From Flavobacteriaceae bacterium (GTDB taxonomy: Bacteria; Bacteroidota; Bacteroidia; Flavobacteriales; Flavobacteriaceae): a DNA stretch of 64,000 nucleotides. Below, piece by piece: positions 27,784 through 38,116 of the stretch (positions are counted from its first letter, which is position 1; the number at the start of each line of letters is the position of its first letter). The notes beneath the pieces were generated by a model that did no database searches, was not told where the DNA came from, and saw only the letters and a program-made list of their open reading frames with translations. The stretch is from positions 42,775 to 106,774 of the forward strand of contig JAOZLL010000001.1 in the NCBI GenBank assembly GCA_029934835.1, read 5' to 3'. Both the position numbers and the translations under genes were made by a program.

Positions 27784-27847
27784 TTACATCAACAACTCTA
27801 GTATTCACCATTTTGTTAAGCACTTCACCAAATAACTTTTCTAAGGT
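27784..27847. repeat. Duplicated non-coding block, copy 2
   Basis: AACTCTAGTATTCACCATTT and CACCAAATAACTTTTCTAAG match the block at 25618-25680. Both blocks precede a leucine-rich-repeat T9SS gene. Confidence 0.6.
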
Positions 27848-27912
27848 TTCTGTTTTTTCATTCTTTTGAAATTGAAAACAAAAATATTTTTTAACAATCA
27901 AACAGAAACCCT

Positions 27913-30900
27913 ATGAAACGTACAATTACCCTATTACTCGTATTATTTAGCTTTGTACTACAAGCACAAGACTACATTGCTTTTAGCGATCCTAATATGA
28001 AAACCGCTGTATTGACCAACCCTGATAATATTGATATCAATGATGATGATGAAATTCAATTTTCAGAAGCTGAAGGTTTTATTGGAACTTTAGATATATC
28101 AGACTCTGATATTGATGATGTTTCAGGGTTAGAGTATTTTACTAATATCATTGAATTAGATATAAGTGAAAATAATTTAACTACTTTAGACTTAACTTCT
28201 AATGATAAATTAGAAATAGTTTTTGCCAATTATAACAACCTATCTAGTATTGATGTCTTTGGCTTATCTGACCTTCAATCACTACTTCTTTATGCCAACT
28301 CGATAACAAATATAGAGCTTAGTTCTAATACTGCTCTCAAAAATCTATATATTAATGACAATAATCTAGTCAATTTAAATCTTAGTGCTAATCTAAATTT
28401 AGAAATACTTGCATGTCAGAATAACAATTTAGGTATTTTAGATTTACAAAATCATACGGTATTAAGAAGTATCTATTGTTACAATAATAGTCTATCTACC
28501 TTAGATATGTCAAGTGTAGAATACTTAGAAATTTTAGAATGTCAAAATAATAGCTTAATAGGTTTAAATTTATTAAGTAGTGGCGACCACAACACACCTT
28601 CAGATACACTTAACTGTGATGATAATGCAGGTTTAAGCTGTATAAATGTAAAATTTCCTACTACTTTTACAGCTGTTGTTCCTAATGTGACCATTCCTGC
28701 TGGAGCTTCTTTTTCAAGCTCATGTGATGCGTATGTAAGTATTCCAGATAATAATTTCGAACAAAAACTTATAGATTTAGGTATTGATACAGAATCTGGA
28801 ATAAACCACGTAATAAAACAAATAGATGCCGAAGCGGTAACGGGAACACTAAACCTTGATGGTGAAAATATTTGGGATTTAACCTGTATAAATGCTTTTA
28901 CAAATATTGAGATACTTAGAGCAATAAATAATCATCTTACCGAAGTTGATGTATCAAACCTTACAGGTCTTACTGGATTGATTCTTTCTGGGAATGATAT
29001 TGCAGAAATTGATCTCACACAGAATTTATCTTTATCTACTCTACAAATTTCTAACAATGAAATTTCCTCTATTGATCTAAGCCAAAATACACTTTTAAAA
29101 TACTTAACTTTATCAAATAACCATATTGAGACACTTCTTTTAGACGTAAATTTATCTTTAATATATGTAAATGTAGATGCTAATAATCTATCTTCTTTTA
29201 CAATTTCATTGAGTCACCCAAACCTCACTGAAATTCATTGTGCTAATAATGGAATGAATGGTAATCTAAATCTTGGTGCCCTAGAAAACCTAACAGAACT
29301 CTATTTTAATAATAACCAGATAGAGAATGGTGCGATCAATTTAGGAAATCCAGCTATTGAAGTTCTTGTTGCGAATGATAATCTATTTAGTGGAGAAATG
29401 AATTTTGCATTTTTTTCAAGTCTTAAAGAATTAAATCTAGCAAATAACGTAGCTATCGAACATATAGATATACGTAATGCAAATAATACTGCCATTACAA
29501 CATTCGATGCTACAGGCTGTGCTGCCTTAGAAACCATTTGTGTAGATAATGCTACTTGGTCAGCAACAGCAATAGGTTGGTTGGTTGACGATACGACTCT
29601 TTATAGTACGTGTCGAATAGAAATACCCGATTCTAATTTTGAACAAGTGCTTATGGATTTAGGTATAGATACTGACCTTGATGCAACAGACCCAACTACG
29701 CCTAACGGGTTTATTGATGTTACTGATCCTGAAAACGTAACTTATTTACCCATGTCAAATAAAGGGATAAGCAATCTAACAGGAATCAATTATTTTACTG
29801 ACTTAGAGGTTTTAATTGTGAACAACAATCAAATTACAGGAATAGACATAAGTGCGTTGTCTAGTTTAAAAAATCTAAACCTTAAAAACAATCAGCTAGA
29901 TTCTTATTACATGGTATTACCAAACCCTTCAGATTTACGTAACCTTTATGTTGATAATAACCAAGAATTTTATGGTAGTAATCACTTTAATAATGTAATA
30001 GCAAACCAAAATCTATTAGAAAAACTAACACTTGCTGATAATAGTGCACAACTTATTGAGCTGACAAACTTTCCTAACTTGCTTGAACTTGATTGTTCAA
30101 ATAATCCAGCAATTGATGAATTAGATGTTTCAAGTTCACCGCAACTAAGGATTTTAAAAGCTGCTAATTGTAATATTACGACACTAGATGTAAGCAGTAT
30201 TCATTCATTAGATGAAATTCAAGTGCAAGGTAATGCTATGACCATATTATTACTCGGTAATCAACCCCATTTTAACTCATTGAGATGCTTCAACAACAAT
30301 CTAACAGAAATTGATGTTTCGCAAGTACAGCATTTAGGTTTTTTCACCTGTGCAGATAATCAACTCATCAGTTTAGATGTAAGTTCTAATCATGAATTAT
30401 CATATTTAGGAGTAAGTGATAATATCACCTTAACATTTTTAAACCTAAATAACGGAAATAATGCTACATGGGCTGAGGTATATGCAACAAATCTTGGAAC
30501 AGATTGTTGTATTCAAGTAGATGATGAAACAAGTATTCCTGCGGCTTGGAATTTAGATACAACTGACACAACTATTACTAATGATTGCACACCAGATTAC
30601 ACCTATGTTCCTGATAACAATTTTGAAAATTGGCTTAATACTAATGGTTATGATGATGTGATAGATGACTATGTGCTTACTGCAAATATTAACACAATAA
30701 CAAGTCTTGATATACATGGGGAAAACATAGCAGACCTTACGGGTATCCAAGATTTTATAGCTCTTGAAATTTTAAAAGTTAACAATAATGATTTAACAAC
30801 TATTGATTTGTTTAGCAACACATCACTCACAGAACTTATTTCTTATACTAACCTACTTATTGATATAGATTTAAGTAATAATACAGCTTTAACAAAACTT

Positions 30901-31416
30901 CTAATTGGATATAATGATCTAACAGAATTAGATTTGAGCCAAAATACCAATTTAACATACATGAATTGTCTTGGAAACCTTAATCTCGAAACAGTAGATT
31001 TGAGAAATGGAAATAATACCAATGTTACTTCATTTGAAGCTAGAAATAACCCATTACTATCCTGTATTTTTGTTGATGATGCAGCCTATTCCACAACTAA
31101 CTGGACATACGTTGAAGCCATTAGTACTTTTGTAGAAACAGAAGCCGAATGTGATACGGTTTTAAGTGTTTCAAGTGATGCTTTTGAAATGGGTGTCAAT
31201 TTATATCCAAATCCTGTTGTAAACCTACTTACTATTGAAATTAGTAATGATATTCAACTAGAAAAAGTAAGCCTCTTTGATATAATGGGGAAACAAATTC
31301 GTGTTGAAGAAAACAGTACTACTATTTCTTTTGAATACTTGCCTTCTGGTATCTATTTGGTAAAACTTCAAGATACGGATGGGAATAGTATCACTAAGAA
31401 AATAATTAAAAGATAA
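27913..31416 (+). CDS. Large leucine-rich-repeat surface protein with T9SS type A sorting domain
   Basis: A 1167-residue paralogue of the preceding gene. The signal peptide ends VLQAQ. There are four leucine-rich blocks, the last three opened by IPDNNFEQKLIDLGID, IPDSNFEQVLMDLGID and VPDNNFENWLNTNGYDD; between them run short repeats with N-N-x-L-x-x-L-D pattern. Acidic DxDxD runs near the block starts (DINDDDE) may bind calcium. The C-terminal 75 residues (LYPNPVVNLLTIEIS to KKIIKR) are a T9SS sorting domain almost identical to that of the neighbour. Surface or secreted; ligand unknown. Confidence 0.92.
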   Translation: MKRTITLLLVLFSFVLQAQDYIAFSDPNMKTAVLTNPDNIDINDDDEIQFSEAEGFIGTLDISDSDIDDVSGLEYFTNIIELDISENNLTTLDLTSNDKLEIVFANYNNLSSIDVFGLSDLQSLLLYANSITNIELSSNTALKNLYINDNNLVNLNLSANLNLEILACQNNNLGILDLQNHTVLRSIYCYNNSLSTLDMSSVEYLEILECQNNSLIGLNLLSSGDHNTPSDTLNCDDNAGLSCINVKFPTTFTAVVPNVTIPAGASFSSSCDAYVSIPDNNFEQKLIDLGIDTESGINHVIKQIDAEAVTGTLNLDGENIWDLTCINAFTNIEILRAINNHLTEVDVSNLTGLTGLILSGNDIAEIDLTQNLSLSTLQISNNEISSIDLSQNTLLKYLTLSNNHIETLLLDVNLSLIYVNVDANNLSSFTISLSHPNLTEIHCANNGMNGNLNLGALENLTELYFNNNQIENGAINLGNPAIEVLVANDNLFSGEMNFAFFSSLKELNLANNVAIEHIDIRNANNTAITTFDATGCAALETICVDNATWSATAIGWLVDDTTLYSTCRIEIPDSNFEQVLMDLGIDTDLDATDPTTPNGFIDVTDPENVTYLPMSNKGISNLTGINYFTDLEVLIVNNNQITGIDISALSSLKNLNLKNNQLDSYYMVLPNPSDLRNLYVDNNQEFYGSNHFNNVIANQNLLEKLTLADNSAQLIELTNFPNLLELDCSNNPAIDELDVSSSPQLRILKAANCNITTLDVSSIHSLDEIQVQGNAMTILLLGNQPHFNSLRCFNNNLTEIDVSQVQHLGFFTCADNQLISLDVSSNHELSYLGVSDNITLTFLNLNNGNNATWAEVYATNLGTDCCIQVDDETSIPAAWNLDTTDTTITNDCTPDYTYVPDNNFENWLNTNGYDDVIDDYVLTANINTITSLDIHGENIADLTGIQDFIALEILKVNNNDLTTIDLFSNTSLTELISYTNLLIDIDLSNNTALTKLLIGYNDLTELDLSQNTNLTYMNCLGNLNLETVDLRNGNNTNVTSFEARNNPLLSCIFVDDAAYSTTNWTYVEAISTFVETEAECDTVLSVSSDAFEMGVNLYPNPVVNLLTIEISNDIQLEKVSLFDIMGKQIRVEENSTTISFEYLPSGIYLVKLQDTDGNSITKKIIKR

Positions 31417-31429
31417 TTTGTTAATTAGT

Positions 31430-31468
31430 ATTAATCACGCCATGACTTTAAGTTACGGTATGATTAAT
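31430..31468 (+). terminator. Hairpin after the second leucine-rich-repeat gene
   Basis: ATTAATCACGCCATGAC pairs imperfectly with GTTACGGTATGATTAAT. No T-tract follows, as with the hairpin after the paralogous gene. Confidence 0.4.
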
Positions 31469-31548
31469 TATCAGGAAGGCCAGTTGATTAAGTATTTAAT
31501 CAAAAATCACCAAGCTATTGCTCTCTTTCACCTAGAAATTAAGTTAAA

Positions 31549-32043
31549 GTGAATGTAAAAAAAAGTTATATCCTATTTGTTTTAGCACTCTTGATGAGTT
31601 GTTCTAAGAATATTCAAAAAAAGGATACATCAGCTGCACTATTTATAAATCAAATACATCATGCTTTTTGTGTAGATAATGAACATGAAATAGAAGCTTT
31701 GTTTATTAATAAGGACAAACTAATTCACACACTAATCGATGAAAATAATCAGCTTGTTTATCAGTATGATTCTGTATTTTTCAATATGGCAACTACTTCT
31801 AAAGAATACACAAATTATCAAACAAATATGCTTGAAAAATTTTATACAATAAAGAAAATAGCTATAAAAAACAAGCTAAACTGGAAGAGATCAAGCATAC
31901 ACAAAGCAACCTATAATATAGATTCTTTACAAATAAATTTAAAAGGTGTACTTGTTGTAATTGACAAACATAACCAGCAAAACAGTATTCATTTTGAAGC
32001 TATTAAGCTTCAAAATAATTGGTCATTAACGACACTATATTAA
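31549..32043 (+). CDS. Small lipoprotein of unknown family
   Basis: 164 residues starting from GTG (no ATG is available that keeps the signal). The lipoprotein signal is LFVLALLMSC with Cys18. The rest has no family I recognise; it ends with IHFEAIKLQNNWSLTTLY and overall looks like a small alpha/beta domain with conserved aromatic residues. A decayed copy lies at 25722-25867, upstream of the first leucine-rich-repeat gene, so this gene belongs to the duplicated neighbourhood. Role unknown. Confidence 0.72.
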   Translation: MNVKKSYILFVLALLMSCSKNIQKKDTSAALFINQIHHAFCVDNEHEIEALFINKDKLIHTLIDENNQLVYQYDSVFFNMATTSKEYTNYQTNMLEKFYTIKKIAIKNKLNWKRSSIHKATYNIDSLQINLKGVLVVIDKHNQQNSIHFEAIKLQNNWSLTTLY

Positions 32044-32194
32044 ACAACACAAGACAGTTAGTATACCAAATAAAAAATGAATTTAGAAAATATAGCATTT
32101 AACCATTAAAAACAATCACTCGCCAAAAATCATTGCCCATTGGTGAAATATAAAGTTTGTTTTCTATGCAAACATCAAATTAAAATTTAAACAT

Positions 32195-33481
32195 ATGAAG
32201 ACAATTCAAAAATTAACAATCATTATTGCAATACTTTTAATTAGTATGCCAATAATAAACGCTCAATCCACAAAAGGAAATAACTACTACATTTCTACAA
32301 GCGGGAAAGGACGTACAGCTTCAAAAGAACAGCCAGCAAAAGATTTAGCTGCTGTAATCATGAAACTAAAGGCAGGTGATGTAGTGCATATTGCTGGTGG
32401 AATTTACAAAAGTAAATCAGGAAGAGGCTCTGATGTTATTGGTGTTTCTGCAAGTATTATTGGTGGTTACAGTCCCGATTTTTCTAGTAGAGATCCTTGG
32501 GGAAAACATAAAACGATATTAACAGGAACTAACGATTACAACAGTGGTTTAACTACATCAAGATTACGAATTAATGGTAGAGCTGGCGCAGCTGTATTAG
32601 TAGATGGAATTATTATTGATAATGGTCTACGTAACCGTTACAAAACAAATAAACACCAATTAATCTTACGTAAAGCAAACGCATCAAAAGGTGAAAATCC
32701 ATCACCAGAAACTCCTGGAATAAAAATTTTAATGAAAGGTGTAGGTGCAGAAGTAACTGTCAAAAACTGTGTAATTATGAATACTGCTCCAACACAAGGT
32801 GCTTTAGATGTACAGTTAGGAAAAGATGGAAAAGCAACAATCTTAAACAACTTAATTGTTAATAATACAGGCGAAGGAATTATGGCAAAAACAAACTGGC
32901 ATGGAGATACACAAGAAAATTATGCTACTTATCTAATTGAAAACAATACTATTTTGTTTAATTGGAAACACGATGCCATAGCTTCTTTTGGTGGAAATTC
33001 TTTAATGATGGATACAAGCGTAAACCTTACTGCCAATAATAATATCTTTGGATTTGCTGATTTTGGTGGTGTAAATAATATTAAAAAATGTAAAAATTTA
33101 GTTTTAAATAACAACAACTTCTTTGGTCATAAAAAATATGATTTTTTCGATACATCAGCAATTAATGTATCTGAAATGGAAGATTATGCTGATTATTTAG
33201 CAGACGGAAGTAACAATGTAAGTGAATCCATTAGTCTGGATATGAATTCAGATTGGGCTACACTTTACTCAGCAAGAAAAGATATTTCAAGAGCTGAAGT
33301 TGATGCTAGTTCAACTGTTTCAAACTCAGCTGAAAATCAAATAAGAGGAATTTTAGGCTTAAACAAACAAGGTAGTACTGTAAGCCTTGATGCTTCTATT
33401 TGGTTACATCAAATGCAAGTTGAAGATGCTATAAAATTAGGACTACTACAATATAACAGAAGAGGTTGTCAAAAACCATAA
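32195..33481 (+). CDS. Secreted right-handed beta-helix protein (DUF1565/pectate-lyase-like fold)
   Basis: 428 residues with a signal peptide (ends IINAQ). The N-terminal YYISTSGKGRTASKEQPAK and AAVIMKLKAGDVVHIAGGIY are the classical opening of DUF1565 parallel beta-helix proteins. The coils that follow show N-ladder repeats such as VTVKNCVIMNT, ATILNNLIVNNTGEG and YLIENNTILFNWKHDA. Catalytic residues of a specific lyase family were not identified. No T9SS tail is visible. It could bind or cleave polysaccharide at the surface. Confidence 0.8.
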   Translation: MKTIQKLTIIIAILLISMPIINAQSTKGNNYYISTSGKGRTASKEQPAKDLAAVIMKLKAGDVVHIAGGIYKSKSGRGSDVIGVSASIIGGYSPDFSSRDPWGKHKTILTGTNDYNSGLTTSRLRINGRAGAAVLVDGIIIDNGLRNRYKTNKHQLILRKANASKGENPSPETPGIKILMKGVGAEVTVKNCVIMNTAPTQGALDVQLGKDGKATILNNLIVNNTGEGIMAKTNWHGDTQENYATYLIENNTILFNWKHDAIASFGGNSLMMDTSVNLTANNNIFGFADFGGVNNIKKCKNLVLNNNNFFGHKKYDFFDTSAINVSEMEDYADYLADGSNNVSESISLDMNSDWATLYSARKDISRAEVDASSTVSNSAENQIRGILGLNKQGSTVSLDASIWLHQMQVEDAIKLGLLQYNRRGCQKP

Positions 33482-33502
33482 AAACACAATTATTTTGGGG
33501 TT

Positions 33503-33547
33503 AAAAAGTCTAATTAAACATAAATAATTGTTTATTAGACTTTTTTT
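33503..33547 (+). terminator. Terminator after the beta-helix gene
   Basis: AAAAAGTCTAAT (33503-33514) pairs with ATTAGACTTTTT (33534-33545), followed by further T residues. Confidence 0.85.
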
Positions 33548-33603
33548 ATGGGGTAATAAGAATACTAAAATAGATTAGACCAACTAATCTAATAAATAAC
33601 AAT

Positions 33604-33663
33604 TTGTTTTTACAACCTTTTATCGAAAATGCTATTTGGCATGGGTTGTCTGCAAAAAAGAGG
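33604..33663 (+). pseudogene. Relic of a LytS-type histidine kinase (N-box fragment)
   Basis: The reading FLQPFIENAIWHGLSAKK is the highly conserved N-box of LytS/YehU-type sensor kinases, which normally sits near the start of the ATP-binding domain of a protein of several hundred residues. Here it is isolated: a stop codon lies 11 codons upstream of the TTG and no kinase sequence continues after it. A terminator follows at 33848. The rest of the 468-bp gap (33482-33949) holds only the two terminators and no recognisable gene. Confidence 0.65.
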
Positions 33664-33847
33664 ATAAAAAACTATAGCTTGACTTCTGGTCAATTTTATT
33701 ATCCATTCAATTATTTACCAAATCTCCCCAAATACTTAGTCAATCTTTCCAACCGTACATTTTTTATACATTCAGCTGTTTTTAATAATACATTTGATTC
33801 AAAATAAGAAAGTCAAATTTTAAAAAAAACAATAGTATTTTTTTGGG

Positions 33848-33884
33848 AAAAGGGAGGTTCTCTTTTTAGAAGCCTCCTTTTTAA
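33848..33884 (+). terminator. Terminator before the fibre gene, possibly of the lost kinase gene
   Basis: AAAAGGGAGGTTCT pairs with AGAAGCCTCCTTTTT around a CTTTTT loop. No intact gene ends just before it, so it may be the leftover terminator of the decayed kinase gene. Confidence 0.75.
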
Positions 33885-33949
33885 AACGGAATAATTAATC
33901 ACATAGCCCAGCTGAATTGAAAGTATACAAATCCCTCAATAATAAAATT

Positions 33950-36900
33950 ATGAAAAAACAAACCCTACTTATTATTTTAAGTGTCTTAGTTATAGCAAGT
34001 AGTTTTGCACAAGTGGGTATAGGTACAGCCACACCAAATAGCACAGCACAGCTAGACGTAGTCTCAACCACCAAAGGTGTTTTGATACCTCGAATGAGTG
34101 AAGCCCAACGTACTGCCATTGCTTCACCTATAGCTGCTGGTTTATTGGTCTATCAAAACAATAATACCACAGGTTTTTATTTTTATAACGGTACCGCATG
34201 GACCCATCTAGTTGATGCTTCGTCAACGGTAGAAAAACTTGATGACCTAAGTGATGCAACATCTACTCTTTCAACAATATATTTAGGAATAGATTGTGGA
34301 ACAAATGATGTTAATTCTGGAGATAATGTTGCGGTAGGTTATACAGCATTATATTCAAATAAAGCAAATAATAGAAATACTGCAATTGGTCGTAATTCTA
34401 TGTATAACATGGATGATAGATCAACAGGTAGAGATACTTATAATACAGCTGTTGGTTTCCTTACGATGGTGGGTGGTGATGCTACTCCGAGTAATAATAC
34501 TGGACGATGGAATACATGTATTGGAGCTCATTCACTAACTTATATTTCGACAGGAGATTATAATATGGCTAGTGGATATGAATCATTATTTGATAATACA
34601 ACAGGAAGTGAAAATACGTCAAATGGTTCAAGTTCTCTAGCTAATAATACAACAGGTAATAAGAATACAGCAAATGGAACTGATGCAATGTATTATAATA
34701 TTTCAGGAAGTGAAAACACAACAAGTGGATATAGATCCCTTTTTTTTAATAATACAGGTAATAATAATATTGGTTTAGGGTTTGAATCAGGTTTTTCTAA
34801 TTCAATCGGAAATGCCAATGTTTTTATAGGTAATAAATCTGGCTATAACGAAACAGGAAGCAATACTCTTTATATTGAAAACTCAGATGCCAATGCTGTC
34901 AATGCGTTGATATACGGAGAGTTTGGAGCTGATAATACAACAACCAGTAACATATTACGAACCAACTCAGAGTTTCAAATTGGCAACCCATCTGACACAG
35001 GTTACAAATTTCCAATAGCAAGAGGTACAGCTAATCAAATTTTACAAACCGATGGGAGCGGTGTTTTATCATGGATAAATACTAGTTCATTTACTGCTCA
35101 AAAAATCGATGACCTAAGTGATGCAAAATCAGATATTGGTGGTAGTGAAGATGGTTCATCTGTTTTTTTAGGGGTAAATGTGGGTTTAAATGACGATAGC
35201 TCAGACAACAAAAATGTGGGTGTTGGCTTTGAGGCATTGAAAGCAAATACTTCAGGGATTTGTAATAGTGCTTATGGCTATCAAGCATTACACAATACAA
35301 CAGCATCTTATAATACTGCATTAGGGTTTAAGGCAATGTTTACCAATAGCTCTGGTTATGAAAATACTGCTTTAGGTTTTCAGTCCCTTCATGCTAATAT
35401 AGATGGCTACAATAATACAGCTATAGGTCTTGATGCACTTACGGCTAATACTCGAGGGCAAAACAATACTGCTTTAGGTTATAGGTCATTATATACTAAC
35501 AAGGAAAATAGTCATTCTGTAGCGATAGGCGCTTATGCTATGATGAATGCTGATGATAGCACTGGTGGTACATATACATGTAACACTGCTGTTGGTTATG
35601 AGGCACTTAAGGGTAGTAATACAGCTAGCAATAATACAGGTCAAAACAACACAGCAATCGGCTATCAAACTCTTTTAAATAATACATCAGGTAGTGTAAA
35701 TAATGCTATTGGTAGTTATGCTCTTCAATCTAATACGACTGGGGAAAGCAATACAGCTATAGGACACTTAAGTTTAAGTGCTAATACAACAGGAAGCAAG
35801 AACACTACAAGTGGATATAATTCACTAAATGCCAATAAAGCAAATAGTGGTTCTGTTGCCTATGGTTATAACGCTATGGAATATGCCGATGATAGAACAA
35901 CAGGTAGAGAGACTTATAATACAGCAATAGGCTATGAGGCTCTTCGTGGCAGTACAACAGCGAGCAATAACACAGGTCAGTATAATACATCTTTAGGTTA
36001 TCAGTCTCTATATAATAATACTTCTGGAGATAATAACACTGCAATTGGTAAGTTTACTATGGGGCTCAACACAGGAGGAGATGAAAATACTGCAATTGGT
36101 AGTGAATCGCTTAGACAAAATACAACTGGTAGTAATAACATCTCAATTGGATACCAATCCCTTGAATCAAATTTAACAGGAACGAATAACTGTGCAATTG
36201 GTTATGATGCCCTTAACTCGAATCGAAATGGAGCTAAAAATGTAGCAATAGGAACATCAGCTCTTTATTCAAATTCTGCAAATTATAGTTCCGTAGCTAT
36301 CGGGTTTGAAGCAATGTATAACGCTGAACCCATGGGAGGAACAGAAGGAGTAATCACTTATAATACTGCTATAGGTTATCAATCTTTATACGGTAGTGTA
36401 ACACCAAGTAATAATTCAGGCTATCAAAATACAGCAATAGGATATCAAACCCTTTTCTCAAACACTTCAGGAGATAGCAATACAACTAGTGGCTATTTTT
36501 CTCTTTTCCAAAACACAACAGGAGATAATAACACAGCAAACGGTGTTAATGCTCTGTATAATAACACAACAGGTAATAATAACACGGCTACAGGTTACAA
36601 AACTCTATATTCAAACAAAGCCAACAACGGTTCTGTAGCCTATGGTTACCAAGCCATGCAATATGCAGATGATAGGACCACAAGCAGAGATACCTATAAT
36701 ACAGCTATTGGTTACGAAGCCTTACGTGGTAGCACAACAGCCAGCAACAATACCGGTCAATATAATACAAGCCTTGGTTATCAAGCACTTTATAATAATA
36801 CATCTGGTAATGGTAACACCGCCGATGGCTATCAGTCTCTATTAAACAATACAACAGGAGGCGATAACACCGCAAGTGGATATCTGGCTTTAGAAAACAA

Positions 36901-37570
36901 TTCATCGGGTAGTAGCAATACGGCTTTTGGCGATAATTCTTTAAAAAGCAATACAACAGGTAGTGATAATACTGCAATTGGACAAAATGCCTATTTTACA
37001 ACAAACAATCTGGATAACACAACCTGTATAGGTTACAATTCCGGAGCACAAAGCAACGTTTCTAACCGCATAGAAATAGGAAACACAAGTGTGAGTTGGA
37101 TAGGTGGTCAGGTAACATGGGACACCTATAGTGATAAACGTATCAAAACAGCCATACAAGAAAATGTACCTGGTCTTGATTTTATCAAACGCTTAAGACC
37201 TGTTACCTATCATTTAGATATCCATAAACAAAACAATCTCATTAAAAGAGGAAAAAACGAAAAAGAGGAGACAGTATGGGTTAGTAAATATGATATTGAG
37301 AAAAGACAAATGACCGGTTTTATAGCCCAAGAAGTCGAGCAAGCCTCCATAGATGCTGGTTATGATTTTAGTGGCGTAAAAAAAGCCGATGATGATTTGG
37401 GAATGTACAGTTTAAGTTATGCTGAGTTCGTGGTGCCATTGGTAAAAGCTGTACAAGAACAACAAGATATTATTCAAAATTCAGAATTGAAAATTCAAAA
37501 TTTGGAAAAGGAAAACAATTCTTTAAAAGAAAGATTAGAGAAAATTGAGGCAATGCTTAAAAAGAAATAA
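33950..37570 (+). CDS. Fibre-like repeat protein with self-cleaving S74 (endosialidase chaperone) domain
   Basis: A 1206-residue secreted protein; the ATG at 33950 gives a clear signal peptide (ends ASSFAQ). An N-terminal [16 protein letters not shown] module, usual in Bacteroidota fibre proteins, precedes more than 40 short repeats of the type N-T-A-I-G-Y-x-x-L-x-x-N-T-x-G. These resemble the YadA head beta-roll and imply a trimeric stalk. Longer modules beginning [15 protein letters not shown] recur five times. The end is the intramolecular chaperone: YSDKRIK carries the Ser1061/Lys1066 dyad for autocleavage, then a coiled coil. No phage genes are nearby, so a surface adhesin is more likely than a tail fibre. 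Confidence 0.88.
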   Translation: MKKQTLLIILSVLVIASSFAQVGIGTATPNSTAQLDVVSTTKGVLIPRMSEAQRTAIASPIAAGLLVYQNNNTTGFYFYNGTAWTHLVDASSTVEKLDDLSDATSTLSTIYLGIDCGTNDVNSGDNVAVGYTALYSNKANNRNTAIGRNSMYNMDDRSTGRDTYNTAVGFLTMVGGDATPSNNTGRWNTCIGAHSLTYISTGDYNMASGYESLFDNTTGSENTSNGSSSLANNTTGNKNTANGTDAMYYNISGSENTTSGYRSLFFNNTGNNNIGLGFESGFSNSIGNANVFIGNKSGYNETGSNTLYIENSDANAVNALIYGEFGADNTTTSNILRTNSEFQIGNPSDTGYKFPIARGTANQILQTDGSGVLSWINTSSFTAQKIDDLSDAKSDIGGSEDGSSVFLGVNVGLNDDSSDNKNVGVGFEALKANTSGICNSAYGYQALHNTTASYNTALGFKAMFTNSSGYENTALGFQSLHANIDGYNNTAIGLDALTANTRGQNNTALGYRSLYTNKENSHSVAIGAYAMMNADDSTGGTYTCNTAVGYEALKGSNTASNNTGQNNTAIGYQTLLNNTSGSVNNAIGSYALQSNTTGESNTAIGHLSLSANTTGSKNTTSGYNSLNANKANSGSVAYGYNAMEYADDRTTGRETYNTAIGYEALRGSTTASNNTGQYNTSLGYQSLYNNTSGDNNTAIGKFTMGLNTGGDENTAIGSESLRQNTTGSNNISIGYQSLESNLTGTNNCAIGYDALNSNRNGAKNVAIGTSALYSNSANYSSVAIGFEAMYNAEPMGGTEGVITYNTAIGYQSLYGSVTPSNNSGYQNTAIGYQTLFSNTSGDSNTTSGYFSLFQNTTGDNNTANGVNALYNNTTGNNNTATGYKTLYSNKANNGSVAYGYQAMQYADDRTTSRDTYNTAIGYEALRGSTTASNNTGQYNTSLGYQALYNNTSGNGNTADGYQSLLNNTTGGDNTASGYLALENNSSGSSNTAFGDNSLKSNTTGSDNTAIGQNAYFTTNNLDNTTCIGYNSGAQSNVSNRIEIGNTSVSWIGGQVTWDTYSDKRIKTAIQENVPGLDFIKRLRPVTYHLDIHKQNNLIKRGKNEKEETVWVSKYDIEKRQMTGFIAQEVEQASIDAGYDFSGVKKADDDLGMYSLSYAEFVVPLVKAVQEQQDIIQNSELKIQNLEKENNSLKERLEKIEAMLKKK

Positions 37571-37580
37571 TTTTGGGGGT

Positions 37581-37627
37581 AAAAGGGTTTAATAAACAGC
37601 TATTTCTGTTTAATTAGGCCCTTTTTT
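37581..37627 (+). terminator. Terminator after the fibre gene
   Basis: AAAAGGGTTTAATAAACAG pairs with CTGTTTAATTAGGCCCTTTT with small mismatches, followed by T residues. Confidence 0.75.
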
Positions 37628-37642
37628 ATTTATACGATAGAA

Positions 37643-38053
37643 CTAACTAAAAGCTAAAGCATACAACTTAATCTGCTTAATCATAGACACCAATCCATTG
37701 GCACGAGTTGGTGATAAGTTTTCTTTTAAACCAATCTTATCAATAAAATCAAGTTTTGTATTTAGAATTGTATCGGAAGTTTGATTTGAAAAAACACGTA
37801 ACAACAAAGCAACAACTCCTTTAGTTAGTATAGCATCACTATCAGCCGTGAAAATAATTTTATCCTCTTTCTTTTCTGCAAATAACCAAACTTGTGATTG
37901 GCATCCCTTAATTAAATTCTCTTCTGTTTTATAATTTTCATCAATTAAAGGTAATGATTTCCCTAGGGAAATGATATGTTCATAGCGTTCCATCCAATCC
38001 TCTAAAAATTCAAATTCATCAATAATTTCCTCTTGAATATCTTGTATTGTCAT
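37643..38053 (-). CDS. sufE: SufE-like sulfur acceptor protein
   Basis: SufE takes persulfide sulfur from the cysteine desulfurase SufS during iron-sulfur assembly. The 136-residue protein has the family pattern: EFEFLEDWMERYEHIISLGK at the start and the acceptor Cys51 in LIKGCQSQVW. The C-terminal part LSPTRANGLVSMIKQIKLYA is also conserved. It is not next to other suf genes. A 7-bp tandem repeat lies just upstream. Confidence 0.93.
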   Translation of the reverse strand: MTIQDIQEEIIDEFEFLEDWMERYEHIISLGKSLPLIDENYKTEENLIKGCQSQVWLFAEKKEDKIIFTADSDAILTKGVVALLLRVFSNQTSDTILNTKLDFIDKIGLKENLSPTRANGLVSMIKQIKLYALAFS

Positions 38054-38079
38054 TTATTCAATATTTTTCAGAATCAAAA

Positions 38080-38112
38080 AATTCTTAATTCTTAATTCTT
38101 AATTCTTAATTA
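38080..38112. repeat. Tandem repeat, unit AATTCTT (about 4.5 copies)
   Basis: Perfect 7-bp repeats lie between sufE and the kinase gene, right before the -7 box at 38117. Such repeats can vary in number by slippage and would change the spacing upstream of this promoter. Confidence 0.7.
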
Positions 38113-38116
38113 TAGT

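Noticed and set aside
33604..33807. 67-codon ORF as an intact small gene
   Set aside because: Only its first about 20 codons match a known protein (the LytS N-box); the rest has no similarity pattern and it starts with TTG inside AT-rich sequence, so it is treated as a relic.
34300..37000. Regular direct repeats resembling a CRISPR array or satellite
   Set aside because: They stay in one reading frame, encode N-T-x-x-G repeat units of the fibre protein, and vary at synonymous sites; no constant-length repeat with unique spacers.
33950..37570. Fibre protein as evidence of a prophage
   Set aside because: It has a Sec signal peptide, and no tail, capsid, terminase, lysis or integrase gene is in the surrounding 60 kb.
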